DNA of 64,000 bases from Athripsodes cinereus (Eukaryota > Arthropoda > Insecta > Trichoptera > Leptoceridae), in the NCBI GenBank assembly GCA_947579605.1, contig OX388329.1, forward strand, positions 24,570,299-24,634,298, written 5' to 3'. Made by a program: the position numbers and the translations under genes. Shown piece by piece: positions 47,017 to 58,716 of the stretch (the stretch's first letter is position 1; each line of letters opens with the position of its first letter). The notes under the pieces were generated by a model. That model was given only the letters and a program-made list of their open reading frames with translations. It was not told the DNA's origin and ran no database searches.

Positions 47017-47258
47017 GTTATACAGCTATTTATATCCACTGCTGAACATAAGCCCCCCCTACATGTCTCCAAACATCTCTGTCTCGGGCTTTCTGCAACC
47101 AGTCATCAACAATTCTTCTAATGCCGTCAGACCATCGTGTGGGAGGTCTTCCTCGACTTCTTTTTTCTTCACGAGGTCTCCATTCCACTATCATTTTTGG
47201 CCGTCTTCGAGTCTTGCAGTATCCTCCTTCCATGACCACTTCAAACTAATTAATATAT
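47017..47258 (-). mobile_element. LINE-d relic with near-perfect target duplication
   Basis: The minus-strand frame at 47030-47239 reads VEWRPREEKRSRGRPPTRW, then SDGIRRIVDDWLQKARDRDV and HVGGAYVQQW. This is the closing block (WRPR-GKRxxGRPxxRWxDDIRR ... RDxWxxxxEAYVQQW) of an insect LINE. The flanks 46999-47016 and 47259-47277 are ATTGTAATATTTTGTATT and ATTGTAATATTCTTGTATT. They differ by a single inserted base and are probably the target duplication. Confidence 0.8.
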
Positions 47259-48054
47259 ATTGTAATATTCTTGTATTAATAATGAGAAAAACTAGATTAT
47301 AGTATGTGGCAACATAATGTTAATGAATTTTTAAACATAAACGAGTTTCAATATCCTATGTATTTACAAGCTTGTATATGGGGACTTGCTTCTTTTTGTT
47401 GGCAAACAATCTATGACTTTTTTTACAAAAGGTGGTGGCAATGTAATTTTTTTAAATTGTCATTAATATTTCTTGTTAATTAGTCAGAGATACCTTCAAA
47501 AGACATTAAAAGTAATCATATATTGCATTAGTTTCAATAACACAAAGGTACATATAAACAAGCTTACTTAAAATTTATGTACAATTTATTGTGGTACTCG
47601 AATTGTGTAAGTAATATGTTTTATTTAGATACAATACAATACACGCCCGACTACGGTAAACAATTACCTACAATTAATAATTTGATACAGCTCCTCCCAA
47701 TTTCTAACATCTTTCTCCCATGTTATAATAATCAATACAGCATTTTGTAATATCTTCATGAATGCACGACTATGGATAGACATCCATGTCATAATAGTAT
47801 CAATTAAGTTCTAGAACATTTTTTTTTAAACTAATGAAACCAGTTATAATAAGGAAAAAATATTTCAAATGAATACATTGTTTTTGGTAATTTAAATTTA
47901 GTGTCAGTATCTATGTTATACTGTACCTACATTTGTGAATTATATAGATGAGAGAGAAGAAAAAAAACATTTTGAATTTACAAAAATAAGTGACCAATCA
48001 ATAAGTTACTTTGTGCATTTTGTGAAACGTCAATACGTCTTACAGTTAATGGTA
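47259..48054. other. AT-rich spacer
   Basis: No supported gene. Confidence 0.4.
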
Positions 48055-48112
48055 AGTGCGTCTATTGTGAACACTTGCCTTTTAAGGGCGCTCGAAAATA
48101 GAACAAAAAATA
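48055..48112 (-). repeat. SINE-A, internal fragment
   Basis: GAACACTTGCCTTTTAAGGG and CGCTCGAAAAT are the reverse complement of the SINE-A middle. Confidence 0.65.
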
Positions 48113-48407
48113 ATTAGAGACCAGAAGAAGCAGAAACCAGCCTCCTCCATTCAGGGCGTCTCTGTGCCAATTGCGTCACCTCCTTCCACATCATTCCGTG
48201 CACTCTGATGTCGTTGTCATAAGATCGGTGTATTATGAAAGTGGGACGTCCGGGCCGATGGAAGAACAGTGCTCTTTTTAGCCGACTATCGTTGAGCACT
48301 CTCAGAACATGACCATCATCTCTCTTGCATCACGAAGATTACAGATCTCTGTTGGGTGCATCAGCGCACAGCATCATTTGTGACATCTAGCATCCCATGC
48401 CCTCCAT
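48113..48407 (-). mobile_element. LINE-a relic, C-terminal fragment
   Basis: The minus-strand frame 48114-48299 reads SRLKRALFFHRPGRPTFIIH, then RSYDNDIRVHGMMWKEVTQL and AQRRPEWRRLVSA. It is nearly the same as residues 180-240 of the 1175-1909 relic. Upstream it is degenerate. The end facing 48408 is cut at the target site of the neighbouring hAT insertion. Confidence 0.85.
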
Positions 48408-48415
48408 ATTAATAT

Positions 48416-48714
48416 TAGTGATGTAACGAATATTCGTATTCGCATAAAAATATGCGAATGTTTTACGAATATTATTTTGGTAATAAAGTATCGGTAATTC
48501 GGCAAAAGTACCAGATACATACCCGGTACATTGCAGAAAAATACTTTAAATTCCTATACCGTTTTAAATTCGGCGACGGGGGGGGTAGAAATTTTAATGT
48601 TTGAGCATTTGAAGAAATTCAAGCAAGTCAATATTCGTTATTCGCATTCGCGAATGTCGGCAACAAATATTCGCATTCGCGAATATCTAAAATCACACAT
48701 TCGTTACATCACTA
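48416..48714. mobile_element. Non-autonomous hAT, 299 bp, with 8-bp duplication
   Basis: It starts TAGTGATGTAACGAAT and ends ATTCGTTACATCACTA, flanked by the exact 8-bp repeat ATTAATAT (48408-48415, 48715-48722). Internal ATTCGCATTCGCGAAT-type palindromes sit near the ends. Ends of this sequence are known from hAT MITEs in several animals. Confidence 0.93.
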
Positions 48715-48722
48715 ATTAATAT

Positions 48723-49334
48723 AGGAACTGTGTAATTTGAAAATGGTGGGAAATTGTGCATTTGAAATGACATTACATTGAGGAAAATGCAAATAAATTA
48801 TAAAATATGATATAAGGTCACAATAGAATATACAATATCATAAAATACTAAGTATGTGATTGTGATGCTGAACAACCCATATACGAGTGTATTGTGTCAC
48901 ATGTATTGGGATGCCCTCCGTATCCGGTCACAGCATATTCACAATGCCATATATAATTAACACTTTTCCACCTGTTGCACATAGGGCTGAGTACTGGAAG
49001 AGGTTTCGCGATTCACACGATCAATAAATAAATGATAAAACTGATGATATGTTTTTGGGTATGCAATGTCGTCTTATCGTCTCCCCAAATCACGAATGTT
49101 AATGTGTGTGATGGCTAAGTGACAAGACGTATTGTTTGAATGATTTACTGTTGCAGCGTGCGCATTTACAGCGTAGGTGTCTGTATAATCACTGCGTTGT
49201 TGGTTACTGTATAGTGACATACTCCAAGGTTCAACACCTATAGAAGATCGCCATGGAAAGTTCAAATCAAAGTACAAACATCCAGAAAGCTTCTATATAA
49301 ATATATAACAACTATCCTATATACCAATGCATAT
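48723..49334. other. Region with an unexplained minus-strand ORF
   Basis: The frame 49074-49277 (-) includes MSLYSNQQRSDYTDTYAVNA and CHLAITHINIRDLGRR in a GC-richer stretch. It reads more protein-like than its neighbours, but no family is recognised. A decayed transposable element is the likelier source. Confidence 0.25.
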
Positions 49335-49612
49335 ACCTTGTTCCATGAATTCCCCGGCAAAAATAGGTTTCACTCTCCTCTTTTCAGTCAAATTTCCAGT
49401 GTCTTGTAAAAGGCAGATGCTTCTTAAACATTACGAATAAGACATATAAAATCTTCAGTTCAGCAGGGAGAAAGTACGCCACTAATTTTTCATAACAAAA
49501 CCCAGATATATCTTTTTTTAAAAAAAAAAAAATTCTAGATGTCTTAAATTGTATTGACCCGAAGAGGACGACTTGCATATTAATTGCATGCAGGTTAGCT
49601 TGCTGGCTATCT
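49335..49612 (+). repeat. SINE-A interrupted by a SINE-B tail
   Basis: 49335-49470 matches the SINE-A 5' half and 49540-49612 its 3' half (GAAGAGGACGACTTGCATAT, then TTGCTGGCTA). Between them, 49488-49530 (CATAACAAAACCCAGATATA followed by a poly-A run) matches the SINE-B tail. Confidence 0.65.
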
Positions 49613-50204
49613 TTTTCATGAGATATTCTGATAAATAGATGTAAAATAATCCTATATAATAACCTAGTCGTGTTGCGAATATTGAGCAACATTATAACAT
49701 ATTTATATGAATTTGCTATTAGAATATGTGTATATTATTTGATTCGTATGAACGTGTATCTAAATAAATGAAGAATTATTAGCGTCTGTTTAATACATGG
49801 AACAATAATTAAAACAATATGTTTTATTATCCATAACTATACGAATAATAATGCGTTGAACGTTTGACATTGACCCTAATTCTGAATATATCTATCTATA
49901 AAAGTATATATATCATCATCTGTCTCTATATCCCATTACGTCACATCTCTTGCAAAGCAGACAGTTGCAGACACGTATAGAGGATGGAATATTTGACGAT
50001 TCTATATCCATAATTTTTCCAATAAGCCATACATTTTATTAGAATGGAGCGTTATTCCAGATGATGGCCATCTACTAATAATATTTTTCTTCAAAATTAC
50101 TTTTGCACATTATTTCACCTTTAGATATTTTATAATATGATGCAAAAAGAAAAGAACAAAAAGAACAATATGCCATAAATAATAACGTTGTTGACCGAAG
50201 GTAC

Positions 50205-50455
50205 TTGCTAGAAGTCCATTTGTAGATAAAATAAAAAAAAAAACACAATATGTAGTTAACTTCCAAATTAGGTACTTTTATACTAGTATTCGGAGAATCC
50301 CTATAAATACTGTTTGTCTCTGTATCTTATTTCACTTTTTACTAATCGCTTGATGATGGAGTCGAGAGTCTCCGAATACTAGTACGCGAAGTTAATAAAA
50401 GTAATTTGGGAGTTAACTACAAATTGTGTTTTTTTTTTCAATTTTACCTTGAACA
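50205..50455. mobile_element. Foldback element FB-2
   Basis: The left arm (50233-50296) and right arm (50369-50440) are imperfect reverse complements. They share ACTAGTATTCGGAGA-type inner ends, AGTTAACT and a long A/T homopolymer. The loop is about 72 bases. A lone arm of the family is at 41800-41905. Confidence 0.65.
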
Positions 50456-50484
50456 AAAAATCATGATAATCTGCTGGATTACAA

Positions 50485-50687
50485 TTGACATAATCTAAAT
50501 ACGATTTTAGTCTTGTCAAGATATCTTAATCCGATGTTAGTCTTGTCTAGATATCTTAAGCCTACTATGCGCGAAGTGGCTAATCAAAAATACGTGTATA
50601 CTGCTTACCAGTAGCGAGGTAGCGACATATTTGTGACTATAGTCCCTTCGCGCGTCGTATGATAAGTTCGTATTTAGATTGTGTCAA
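50485..50687. mobile_element. Short element with 20-bp terminal inverted repeats
   Basis: TTGACATAATCTAAATACGA at the left matches the reverse complement of the right end at 19 of 20 bases. Inside are two near-identical direct repeats (TTAGTCTTGTC-AGATATCTTAA) and inverted GCGCGAAG blocks. No target duplication is clear, so the superfamily is not assigned. Confidence 0.65.
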
Positions 50688-52425
50688 GAGTACCCAACGT
50701 TACTGATTCTAGGTACTGAAAGTCAATGTGTGTCGCCACCTGTTGCAGTGAAAAAAACTAGGCTGGACATAGAAAGTAAGTACCTACTTACATTTTTACC
50801 CTTTCCCCGAGGTTCTCTAACTGAGTCACCAAAGTAGAAAATTTAAATATACACACCTACCCATACTCATAATTATCGTAATCAACAAGTTCTTATATTG
50901 TATGAAACCATATCAATTTACTTCAACCAATAATTTGTTATTTATTGCCATAAATATGACGAGTCTTATTGTAGGTACACAGAATAATTACATGCAAATT
51001 GAGTGCGTATGTACATTTTATATACTCACCAAATACGCATGTCTCGAGCTATCATCGCCCGTGAATTAAAAATAACAGTCATCACTGATATTTATTAAAC
51101 GTGAACTTATGGTCTAAATATGTAAACTAAAAACATGTGTCATCGAACAAATAATAGCCCAAGAAATGACTCTATGTTCTAATAATGGATCCAGATTATT
51201 TAAAAGATAAAAAATTACGCAAAATTACTTTCCTTTGTACTCGTAGTATCTACAATTCTACATATTTTATTTCATTTGAGAAGAGAAGTATTGTATGAGT
51301 ATTTAGATATTATCATCTCGTGAATTTTTCACAATTGCAAAGTCTTATATTATTTGTATGTTACATACTTTACTTTACTTATACTTTGAAAATTGTACCT
51401 ATTTAACTGTCTCGTATCTTTGCTGATCCATATATTGCTATCCCAAAGTCTCCTTTATAGGATTCTGTAAGTCTATCTGTCAGTTACTCGCCTGACTTGC
51501 GCATTGCAAAATTATAAAACGCATTACGTACATTGGAAGGGCTATTCAAATATTTAACGGTCTGGCTAGATACATTGATATATTTGGCATAACGTATGCG
51601 GAGTTTGTCAGGAAAAAAGACAGTCTGTTGTAGTTGTGTTGTTGTCTAGATATTGTTGGTTTTCTTCTGGGATCGCATTCAGCTGTAATGTTCCTTGTAA
51701 GAATCGTCTCATTGTCAGTAATAATAATAATTACCATTTTGATTTTACTATTCAATCAATTACATAGGAAGCGTAATTGTGCATAAAACTTTTGTCTAGG
51801 GCTCCGTCAATGACTCTGTCCTTCCTTGGAAACTGTTATATTCCACCTCTTACCTCTATTTAATAGCTCTTCTACGTAGTTCAATAGTTTGTAGTCTTAA
51901 ATGCTTCTTCCATCAATTTCACTAGACAAATAGTCTAGCTCACACCTTAATTCAAAATAACATCGATGACTAGGCAACTATTAACAGTATCAAAACATCA
52001 TGACAACATTAAAACATAAATAAAAGCTTAGATTAATAATAATCCACAATGAAAATACTTGAATTATTTTATTATATTCTTCATCATGAATAAGTGCAAA
52101 AGTATGTAACTGTTGTCTCATGTGACATGAAAGAGTGTTATAGTACTGTCAGTGCATATTTTCATTATATTATGTCAACGTGTGACAACACTTTGTTATT
52201 CTGTCAAAATGAGAAGGCCGCGTGTCATACGATCATCAAACGGATGTTACTTTTGCAATGTGTTCAGTTCATACAACATTCTACATTACCAAGTAAAAAA
52301 CATTATCGATCAAGTTTTGTGTTAGTGGGTTATTTGATGAAATAATTTTAGAAATATCGCCCACCACTTGTGTATTTTTTAATATGTTTTTTGCATCTAT
52401 TTATTATTTTAACTTCTCATTATAT
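50688..52425. other. AT-rich stretch without a supported gene
   Basis: Frames 51546-51755 (-) and 52094-52345 (+) lack recognisable motifs. Confidence 0.3.
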
Positions 52426-52427
52426 TA

Positions 52428-52685
52428 CACTGAGAAAAATACTAACGTAATTTCTCAACGAATCATTGGTACGTACAATCAGATTAGGACCAGAGATAGT
52501 ACAATCGATTCATTAGTATGAATCTATAATATTAACTTTTCACAAACAAATTGTTGGTAAATTTACCAATGATTTGTTTGCGAAAAGTTAATACTAATAG
52601 ATTCGTACTAACGAATCGTTTGTACTATCTCTGGTCCTAATATAACAGTACGTACCAATGATTCGTTGTGAGTATTTTCACAATG
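52428..52685. mobile_element. Palindromic TA-flanked MITE, copy 3 (258 bp)
   Basis: It starts CACTGAGAAAAATACTAAC and ends GAGTATTTTCACAATG, flanked by TA on both sides. A short insertion relative to copies 1 and 2 sits in the left arm. The centre again has GTTGGTAAATTTACCAATG. Confidence 0.9.
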
Positions 52686-52687
52686 TA

Positions 52688-53499
52688 TTTACTATTTCTT
52701 TGATTTCCTAAGTATACGATTAATTTCTTTTACAGTACATAATTATGAAACTTTTTTGACACATAGAATAGTTAGAAACTCGTGCAATTATTGCCCTATA
52801 ATTTCAATGTCAAAAAGTGCTGTTACAACTGAAAGACAATGGAATAAGTTTAATCTATTTGTGATTTCACATTCTTCCGTAAAAGCGTTCTTATTCACAC
52901 TTCTAACCATTCCAAGACAACTTAAAAGTACCTAAGTACCTACTCACAAATAAACAATATTTATGCAAAGTACTTACTCTTATTACACGTACTACTCGTT
53001 TCTTCAAATTTATTATCTAGTAGGTACATACTATAATCAAACTGGTGACATCTTCAAGTGGTTTAATAAGTTAAACCATATGACTGTCAGAATTTTACTA
53101 TAAGTAGACCTGAGCAGCCCACGAGTCATAACTCGATAAAACAATTGTACGTAATGTCCTCCCTTATGTATCGTCAATACGAGAATATGGTTTGATTTAT
53201 TGCAACATTTGCCAAAAGCCTCCTACTGTGAATGGCAATAATAATTTATGTCCCCCCCCCCTTCAAATAGAGAATTAGTCGACAAAATGTTTTATTGATT
53301 TTTTTCTAATATATTATGTTATGAAAAGATTATAGATTATATAATTCGTAAATACAATTACACATAGAGAAGGTAAAATAACATCTGTTCGATTAAAATA
53401 TCTACACATACGATTCTAGATCAGTAAAAATAACCCCATACATTAATTTTGGAAATTCAATACCAAAACTTTGGAATATATGTAAATTCATAAAATACC
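52688..53499. other. AT-rich spacer
   Basis: No gene. A run of C residues lies at about 53251-53260. Confidence 0.4.
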
Positions 53500-53504
53500 A
53501 AAAC

Positions 53505-53690
53505 TATACGGTAAATATGGAAGACCGGTGGGCCGCCCAAGAAGAAGCTGGCAAGGGCAGGTGTCAAACTTGTATGTTGAAAGGCATGGTTTGGAGTGGC
53601 CAGAGGTCCTGGAAGCAGCGGTGGACAGGGTTCCCTGGAGGAGGTACCTAGTCGCAATGGGCCCCCGACCCAACTAGGACAAGGGGAAGA
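53505..53690 (+). mobile_element. LINE relic, C-terminal fragment (LINE-g)
   Basis: The translation GRPVGRPRRSWQGQVSNLYV, then LEWPEVLEAAVDRVPWRRYL and VAMGPRPN before a stop, follows the GRPxxRW ... A-DRxxWRxxV pattern at the end of insect LINEs. A GGGGAAGAAGATG tail follows. Confidence 0.75.
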
Positions 53691-53785
53691 AGATGTATGT
53701 ATATATGGTGTATCAAATATATTTAATTTGATTCAAAATACACCATTTAAAGATATTTTGTCTGAAAGAAAATACATTTTTTTTT

Positions 53786-53968
53786 ATAGAAAATATATAT
53801 TTGGGTTTTATTTGTTATAAACCCAAATACAACCTTATACACCTTTCACAGTAAGCTACTAAAAGCTTGTGTCGTGAAAGGGGAGTTCGCCGGTACCTGG
53901 TATCGAACCACGGACCCCTTGTTCACGAGGCCGAGACTCTACCTCCAGGCTACCGACGAACTCATTAC
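53786..53968 (-). repeat. SINE-B, tRNA-derived
   Basis: The minus strand carries the head TAGCCTGGAGGTAGAGTCTC, the B box GGTTCGATACC (53899-53909), the CACGACACAAGC body and the TTTGGGTTT tail, in the same order as 8535-8705. Confidence 0.85.
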
Positions 53969-55287
53969 CTCACAATTTCTCGAATTTATTAAAATATTTC
54001 GAAAGTACGAGAAGCATATTATAATAATTACATGAACAACATTGCTGCCATCTGTCAATATCAACTTTAAAATAACTTTAAAATATCTGCCACAATTGAT
54101 ACAATTTCTATATCTTGATACCATATTCGCCATCATGCCATTTCTCGAAATTAATTATCGAAGTGTTTAAACATCTCGACAGAGCGAGTTAGTCATGAAT
54201 ATTGTCTTTACAATTTCGCTTCTACCAACTTTAAAACGGCTATTATTAATCATTTGTTATTTCAAATTGAAGATGAGCAAAATGAATTTATGTAATTGCG
54301 CTAATGTATGTAGCATTAGTAGCAAGTGACTTTGTTAGAAGATACTTGCCCCAATATGTAAATTGGACCCTGTTAGTTTTATACACTCGTTTTCATAATC
54401 TGATGATTTCTGTTGCTATTAAACGCCTCTCTCAATAAATTTTAATTTATTTGGATCGTTTGTTACTACTGTTGTCCTTGAGCTCACGATTAGTATTTTC
54501 CTAGCGGTAAATTCATCGATTACCGGCATTAAGCTACAGCATTCTGTTTCAAAAAAGTTAATGAATACAGTGTTTAGAGAGCGAACATATAATTATATAT
54601 TCTAAAGTCAAGCCAGAAGATCGTACAGTTTATGAGTCTCACAAAAGTAAATGAATTATTATGGACATCAAAGTTTACTTTACTTATTTTTGTTTAAAAG
54701 ACGGAGTGATATTTGCGAATCAATGTCGCAGCAAGACACTTAACACAAACCCCGGGACCAGGATAGGATAATAAAAACATGTTTTTTAATATCTCAGGAG
54801 TATTAAGCGAGTTGGACTGTATTTGAAACTAAAATAAACGAGTCGTTTTTGGTTTCATTTACCTTATATACGATTAGAGAATGGTTTGGTATTACGTACA
54901 TTTTCAACGGGGAATAATTACTTAATTTCCTAATAACACAACAATGATCTAATATATAGTTCAAAACTACGAAAACGTTTTATCAGCTTGTACCAAAAAT
55001 ACATCTTACATAAACAAATCATGGCTTGCTATAATTTTATCTATCCGAGAAATTTGCGATCGAATAGGAATATTAATGATCGATTTATTTGTCACCAAAC
55101 TGTAAAAATAATATAATTATAATCAACGTTGTGAGACTTCACTTACATAATATTATACAGTTGAGAATTGCGTAGATCAAAGTAAAGGCAAATAAAATAA
55201 ATACTATAGAAATAGCAACACATACCTACATGTCTATGCAATACTATTACTACTCTACTATCCCAACATAATATTGTATCCTACAAG
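53969..55287. other. AT-rich stretch without a supported gene
   Basis: No feature recognised. Confidence 0.4.
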
Positions 55288-55490
55288 TTGTGCAGCCAGC
55301 AGACCAGCCGCATGTAATAAACACGCAAGCTGTCCTCTCTGTACTCCAAATAAATTGTGACATTAAGGATGGATGCTAAATCTCATCGCTGAATTTAAAA
55401 TTTATATACTTTTTTCGACAACCTGACTTTTACAGGGCACTCGAAAACTTACGGGAGGGAGTGAGAAACCAATTCTTTGTTTTTATTTTT
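55288..55490 (-). repeat. SINE-A, nearly full-length
   Basis: The minus strand reads the CTCCCGTAAGTTTTCGAGTG block, then CCCTGTAAAAGTCAGG, a GCGATGAGATTTAGC block, AGAGGACAGCTTGCGTG and CAGCTGC-type 3' sequence. Confidence 0.75.
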
Positions 55491-55499
55491 TTTTAATTC

Positions 55500-55640
55500 A
55501 CCATGCCATCCATCATTGAATGTTTTTATTTTTATCGGCACGGAGAGGACAACCTGCATATTTATTAAAGCATACAGTCAGTCCACTGGTTACCCTTCTT
55601 ATGAGAAATGTCATGATTATAGAAGAAAGCTACCATTCGA
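55500..55640 (+). repeat. SINE-A, 3' half, head-to-head with the previous copy
   Basis: CGGCACGGAGAGGACAACCT, then CAGTCCACTGGTTACCC and a degraded TGTCATGATTATAG end. Together with 55288-55490 it makes an inverted pair able to form a hairpin transcript. Confidence 0.7.
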
Positions 55641-56905
55641 GAAAATGTTTTATTCTCCAAACTGGGAATACGTATTCCTCTCTATAAAATCTATGTCCAT
55701 GATTACTGGCTTTATATCAATAATTACGAGCATTATAAAATATAGTACATTTTTGTATATGTATTAAAGAAGTATTAATGTCTTTCTGTACATAATGTCC
55801 AAAAATGTACAGTACCTTCAACAATATAGAGATCAAAAATTTGAAGTTTAGTATTTTCTTGATGTGTATCTACTTAACTGATGTATGTATGTAGTATAGT
55901 TCCTCAACACAGCTGACTGTGTTAGTTCCCTAAGCCGCATTAAGAAAATTTGTGTGGTCAATTCATTACTCTCGTATAATCCTATTAACGTTTTATTTAC
56001 AACACACACTATAATAATTAATACAGAGACCACGTGTTAACATCATCATAAAATAAGAATGAACAACACAGGAGATTTGGGAAGTCGGTACATGTGTGTA
56101 TGTAGGAAGAAATTATATGTTACGTACAATCGGTAGCTGTACAATTGGGGCATTGGGTGATTTGTAATTTATTTCTGTACTGTATTCAGATGGTACTTTA
56201 AATTTATCACAATGAATTCAGGTGATACGCCCAGACACAAACAGTATTAAGTCAGACACAGTGGCTTCAAAATGAATTTATCCAACAAGGCACTAAAATC
56301 GATAATGATCATTGAGTTATTTACAATTTTATAGATACTAGTGTCTTGAATCCTATGCCAAGTTTTGGGACATTGTACAGTTCATGTTAGAACATGTTTG
56401 TCTACAGTACTAGATACTAAGTGCTCTAATAGTAAGTTGGTGTGATGTGTGATGTTCTTTCCAACTCTTCCGAGAAATGTGCATCATAGTTATATTTGAT
56501 TTTGGGTTATTCAGATTTCTATGTCACAAAATTTGTAATTGAAAATTATACTCCAGAGTAACTGAACTATGAAAAGTGTTCTTTTCAATATTTTTGTTTT
56601 TTATTTGCACAATAGTTTGTTCCATTTTACAGTACCCTTAACTATCCTTCATATTTTAAAATAAAATTAATAAAATGTTTTATTGTTTAGTGTTGCCATT
56701 GAACAGTTTTATCATAAATTATGACAATACTTATATGACAGCACATAATATTACAGTCAAGCATAGTGAGCTCAAAGGTCACATAGCTGGATCCAGTGAT
56801 GAACAAAAGCTAAAAAGAAAGTTGCGGCCAAATTCGATTGGTATCGATGAGATCTTGAATTAATTGCAAAAACTAATAATATCTACAAATTTCACAGGCA
56901 ACCCA
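55641..56905. other. AT-rich stretch without a supported gene
   Basis: The frame 56675-56863 is short and unrecognised. Confidence 0.35.
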
Positions 56906-56907
56906 CA

Positions 56908-57330
56908 TACCTCTGTGGCCTAATGGTTAAAGCACTTGACTCGCAACACAGAGGTGCTGGATTCGGTTCCTAGTAAGTGCGGTTGGCTGAACGAAGTCGC
57001 TTTACAGCGATGAGTGCAGTCACCCGCTCTGAAGGGAAAGATATGAGATAAATATAAGAGAGACAGGTGAACGTTGCCATGGTATAAAGCGTTTAAGCCA
57101 GCCTGAGCCGATTCGTAAGCGTCGAGACACCTAATACTTTCTCTCTCTACCCTGCACGAGATGCTTATATTCTGATTATAATAATACCTATCGCGATGAA
57201 TATCATATTATATTATATGACACAATGATATGCAAACGTCTGTTAATTTTGCAGTTGAGGTGTCTGTTGAGAAATATTCCTAATATCTTCACTCACGCAG
57301 GTGCTAAAATCCAGTTAAATGTGAAAACGT
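56908..57330 (+). repeat. SINE-C, tRNA-derived with long body
   Basis: The A box TGGCCTAATGG (56916-56926) and a B-box-like GGATTCGGTTCC (56959-56970) head a body with GCCTGAGCCGATTCGTAAGC and, further on, TAATATCTTCACTCACGCAG. Partial bodies are at 39662-39833, 26722-26790 and 40578-40660. The tRNA-like part lacks a proper 3' acceptor pairing, so it is a SINE head and not a tRNA gene. 57135-57240 may hold unrelated sequence. Confidence 0.7.
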
Positions 57331-58508
57331 CCAATTAACAATATGATATAACAAACTGAGTCTATTTTTTTGTATGAGTAACAATGTTAAACGTTTCAAA
57401 AGGGAGCGCAAAACCAGAAAAATATTTGTAGTGGAGGTGGGAAGAGGAAATTCTCTACATTTCATATTTTTGAGGAAGAAAAGACAAGATTAAACGTAAG
57501 TAAGGAACGAATTTGAACATCTCTTTGCGAACGAGTCGATAGTAGTAATCAAATCTATAAATACCTAATAATATTATGACATGCAAACTCTTACCACATA
57601 ACTGATAGAAGAGATTGCAATCAGATAATGTCTGACACTAAGTAGAGGTAGGCACGTTGTACTATTGTATAATATAATGCTACTTAGAAATGTTTGGAAT
57701 TGGGATGAATAAGTTTTGTTTAATATCCACTGAGAAAGTGTGTCAATACGATGCTACAATAATTATAAATAACTTGTGTACACACTAGTAAAATTAATTC
57801 CAAGTGATGCGATGTTTGAACTTGGCAAACCATTCCGGCAGGAATTAGAATGTTAGCAGTACGCGAATTATTATTTGGGTTCGTAAATATTTTTTTCTGT
57901 GGCTTAAGTGTTTGTGTTGAAATCAGTAGGAAAACAAATCAATAATAGCAAAAAATATCAAGAAAACAATAACAATCGAATTAATACTTATTTAAAAAGT
58001 TTTATCTAGGCTATCTGGAGATCCCGGTTTCCAAAATTGGGAAAAAGACTGAACTGATAAAGCGAGATAGATTGAGAGAGTTCTGGTAAAGTCTCAATTT
58101 TGGTATAATCATTTGGCACATAATAATTATATGTATTAAATTTTGGAAATTGGAATTGAGAAATAATCTGAAATGTATTTCGCAATTTTGATTCTAAAAG
58201 TTTTTTTCATTTCTTCTCCTTCAGCCAGTGTCCACAGTCCACCCATTACCAGATAAAGATCTTTTCATATATACGTCACCCGATTCTACTCTCCATAAAC
58301 GTGTTTCGTCTGGATGTTCTATGAGTAAAGAACATATTGGGAACTAATCAAGAGTCTAGATAAAAGCTATCAAAAACAAGTCTCATTTGAACTAAGAATA
58401 AAATTTGTAAACCCGAGATTTCACTAATGCGAATGATAAATAATTATGAATTAAGTATTCTAATAGAATAAAATAAACCATTAATCTTTCCATTATATAT
58501 GCAAAAGC
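57331..58508. other. AT-rich stretch without a supported gene
   Basis: No feature recognised. Confidence 0.4.
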
Positions 58509-58520
58509 TATGATTCCATC

Positions 58521-58704
58521 ACAAATGGCAGAGGCCGACAAATGGCAGAGGCCGACCAAGAGACGCATATATGGACCAACTGAAGAGTGATATGAACTGT
58601 GGCTCATACGTAGAGCTGAAAAGACTGACGGAGAATAGAGACGAATGGAGAAGAAAAACCAAACTCGTTGCAGACCAATCCAATGGATTGTAACTCATTA
58701 TATA
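58521..58704 (+). mobile_element. 5'-truncated LINE with 12-bp target duplication (LINE-h)
   Basis: The translation RPTKRRIYMDQLKSDMNCGS, then ELKRLTENRDEWRRKTKLVA and DQSNGL before a stop, matches the GRPxxRWxDxIKxD ... A-DRDEWR end of an insect LINE. TATGATTCCATC occurs at both 58509-58520 and 58705-58716, an exact target duplication. A short tandem duplication (AATGGCAGAGGCCGAC) marks its start. Confidence 0.85.
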
Positions 58705-58716
58705 TATGATTCCATC

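Noticed and set aside
56908..56980. tRNA gene with TGGCCTAATGG box
   Set aside because: The B box is off-consensus, no acceptor stem closes, and the downstream body recurs elsewhere without the head.
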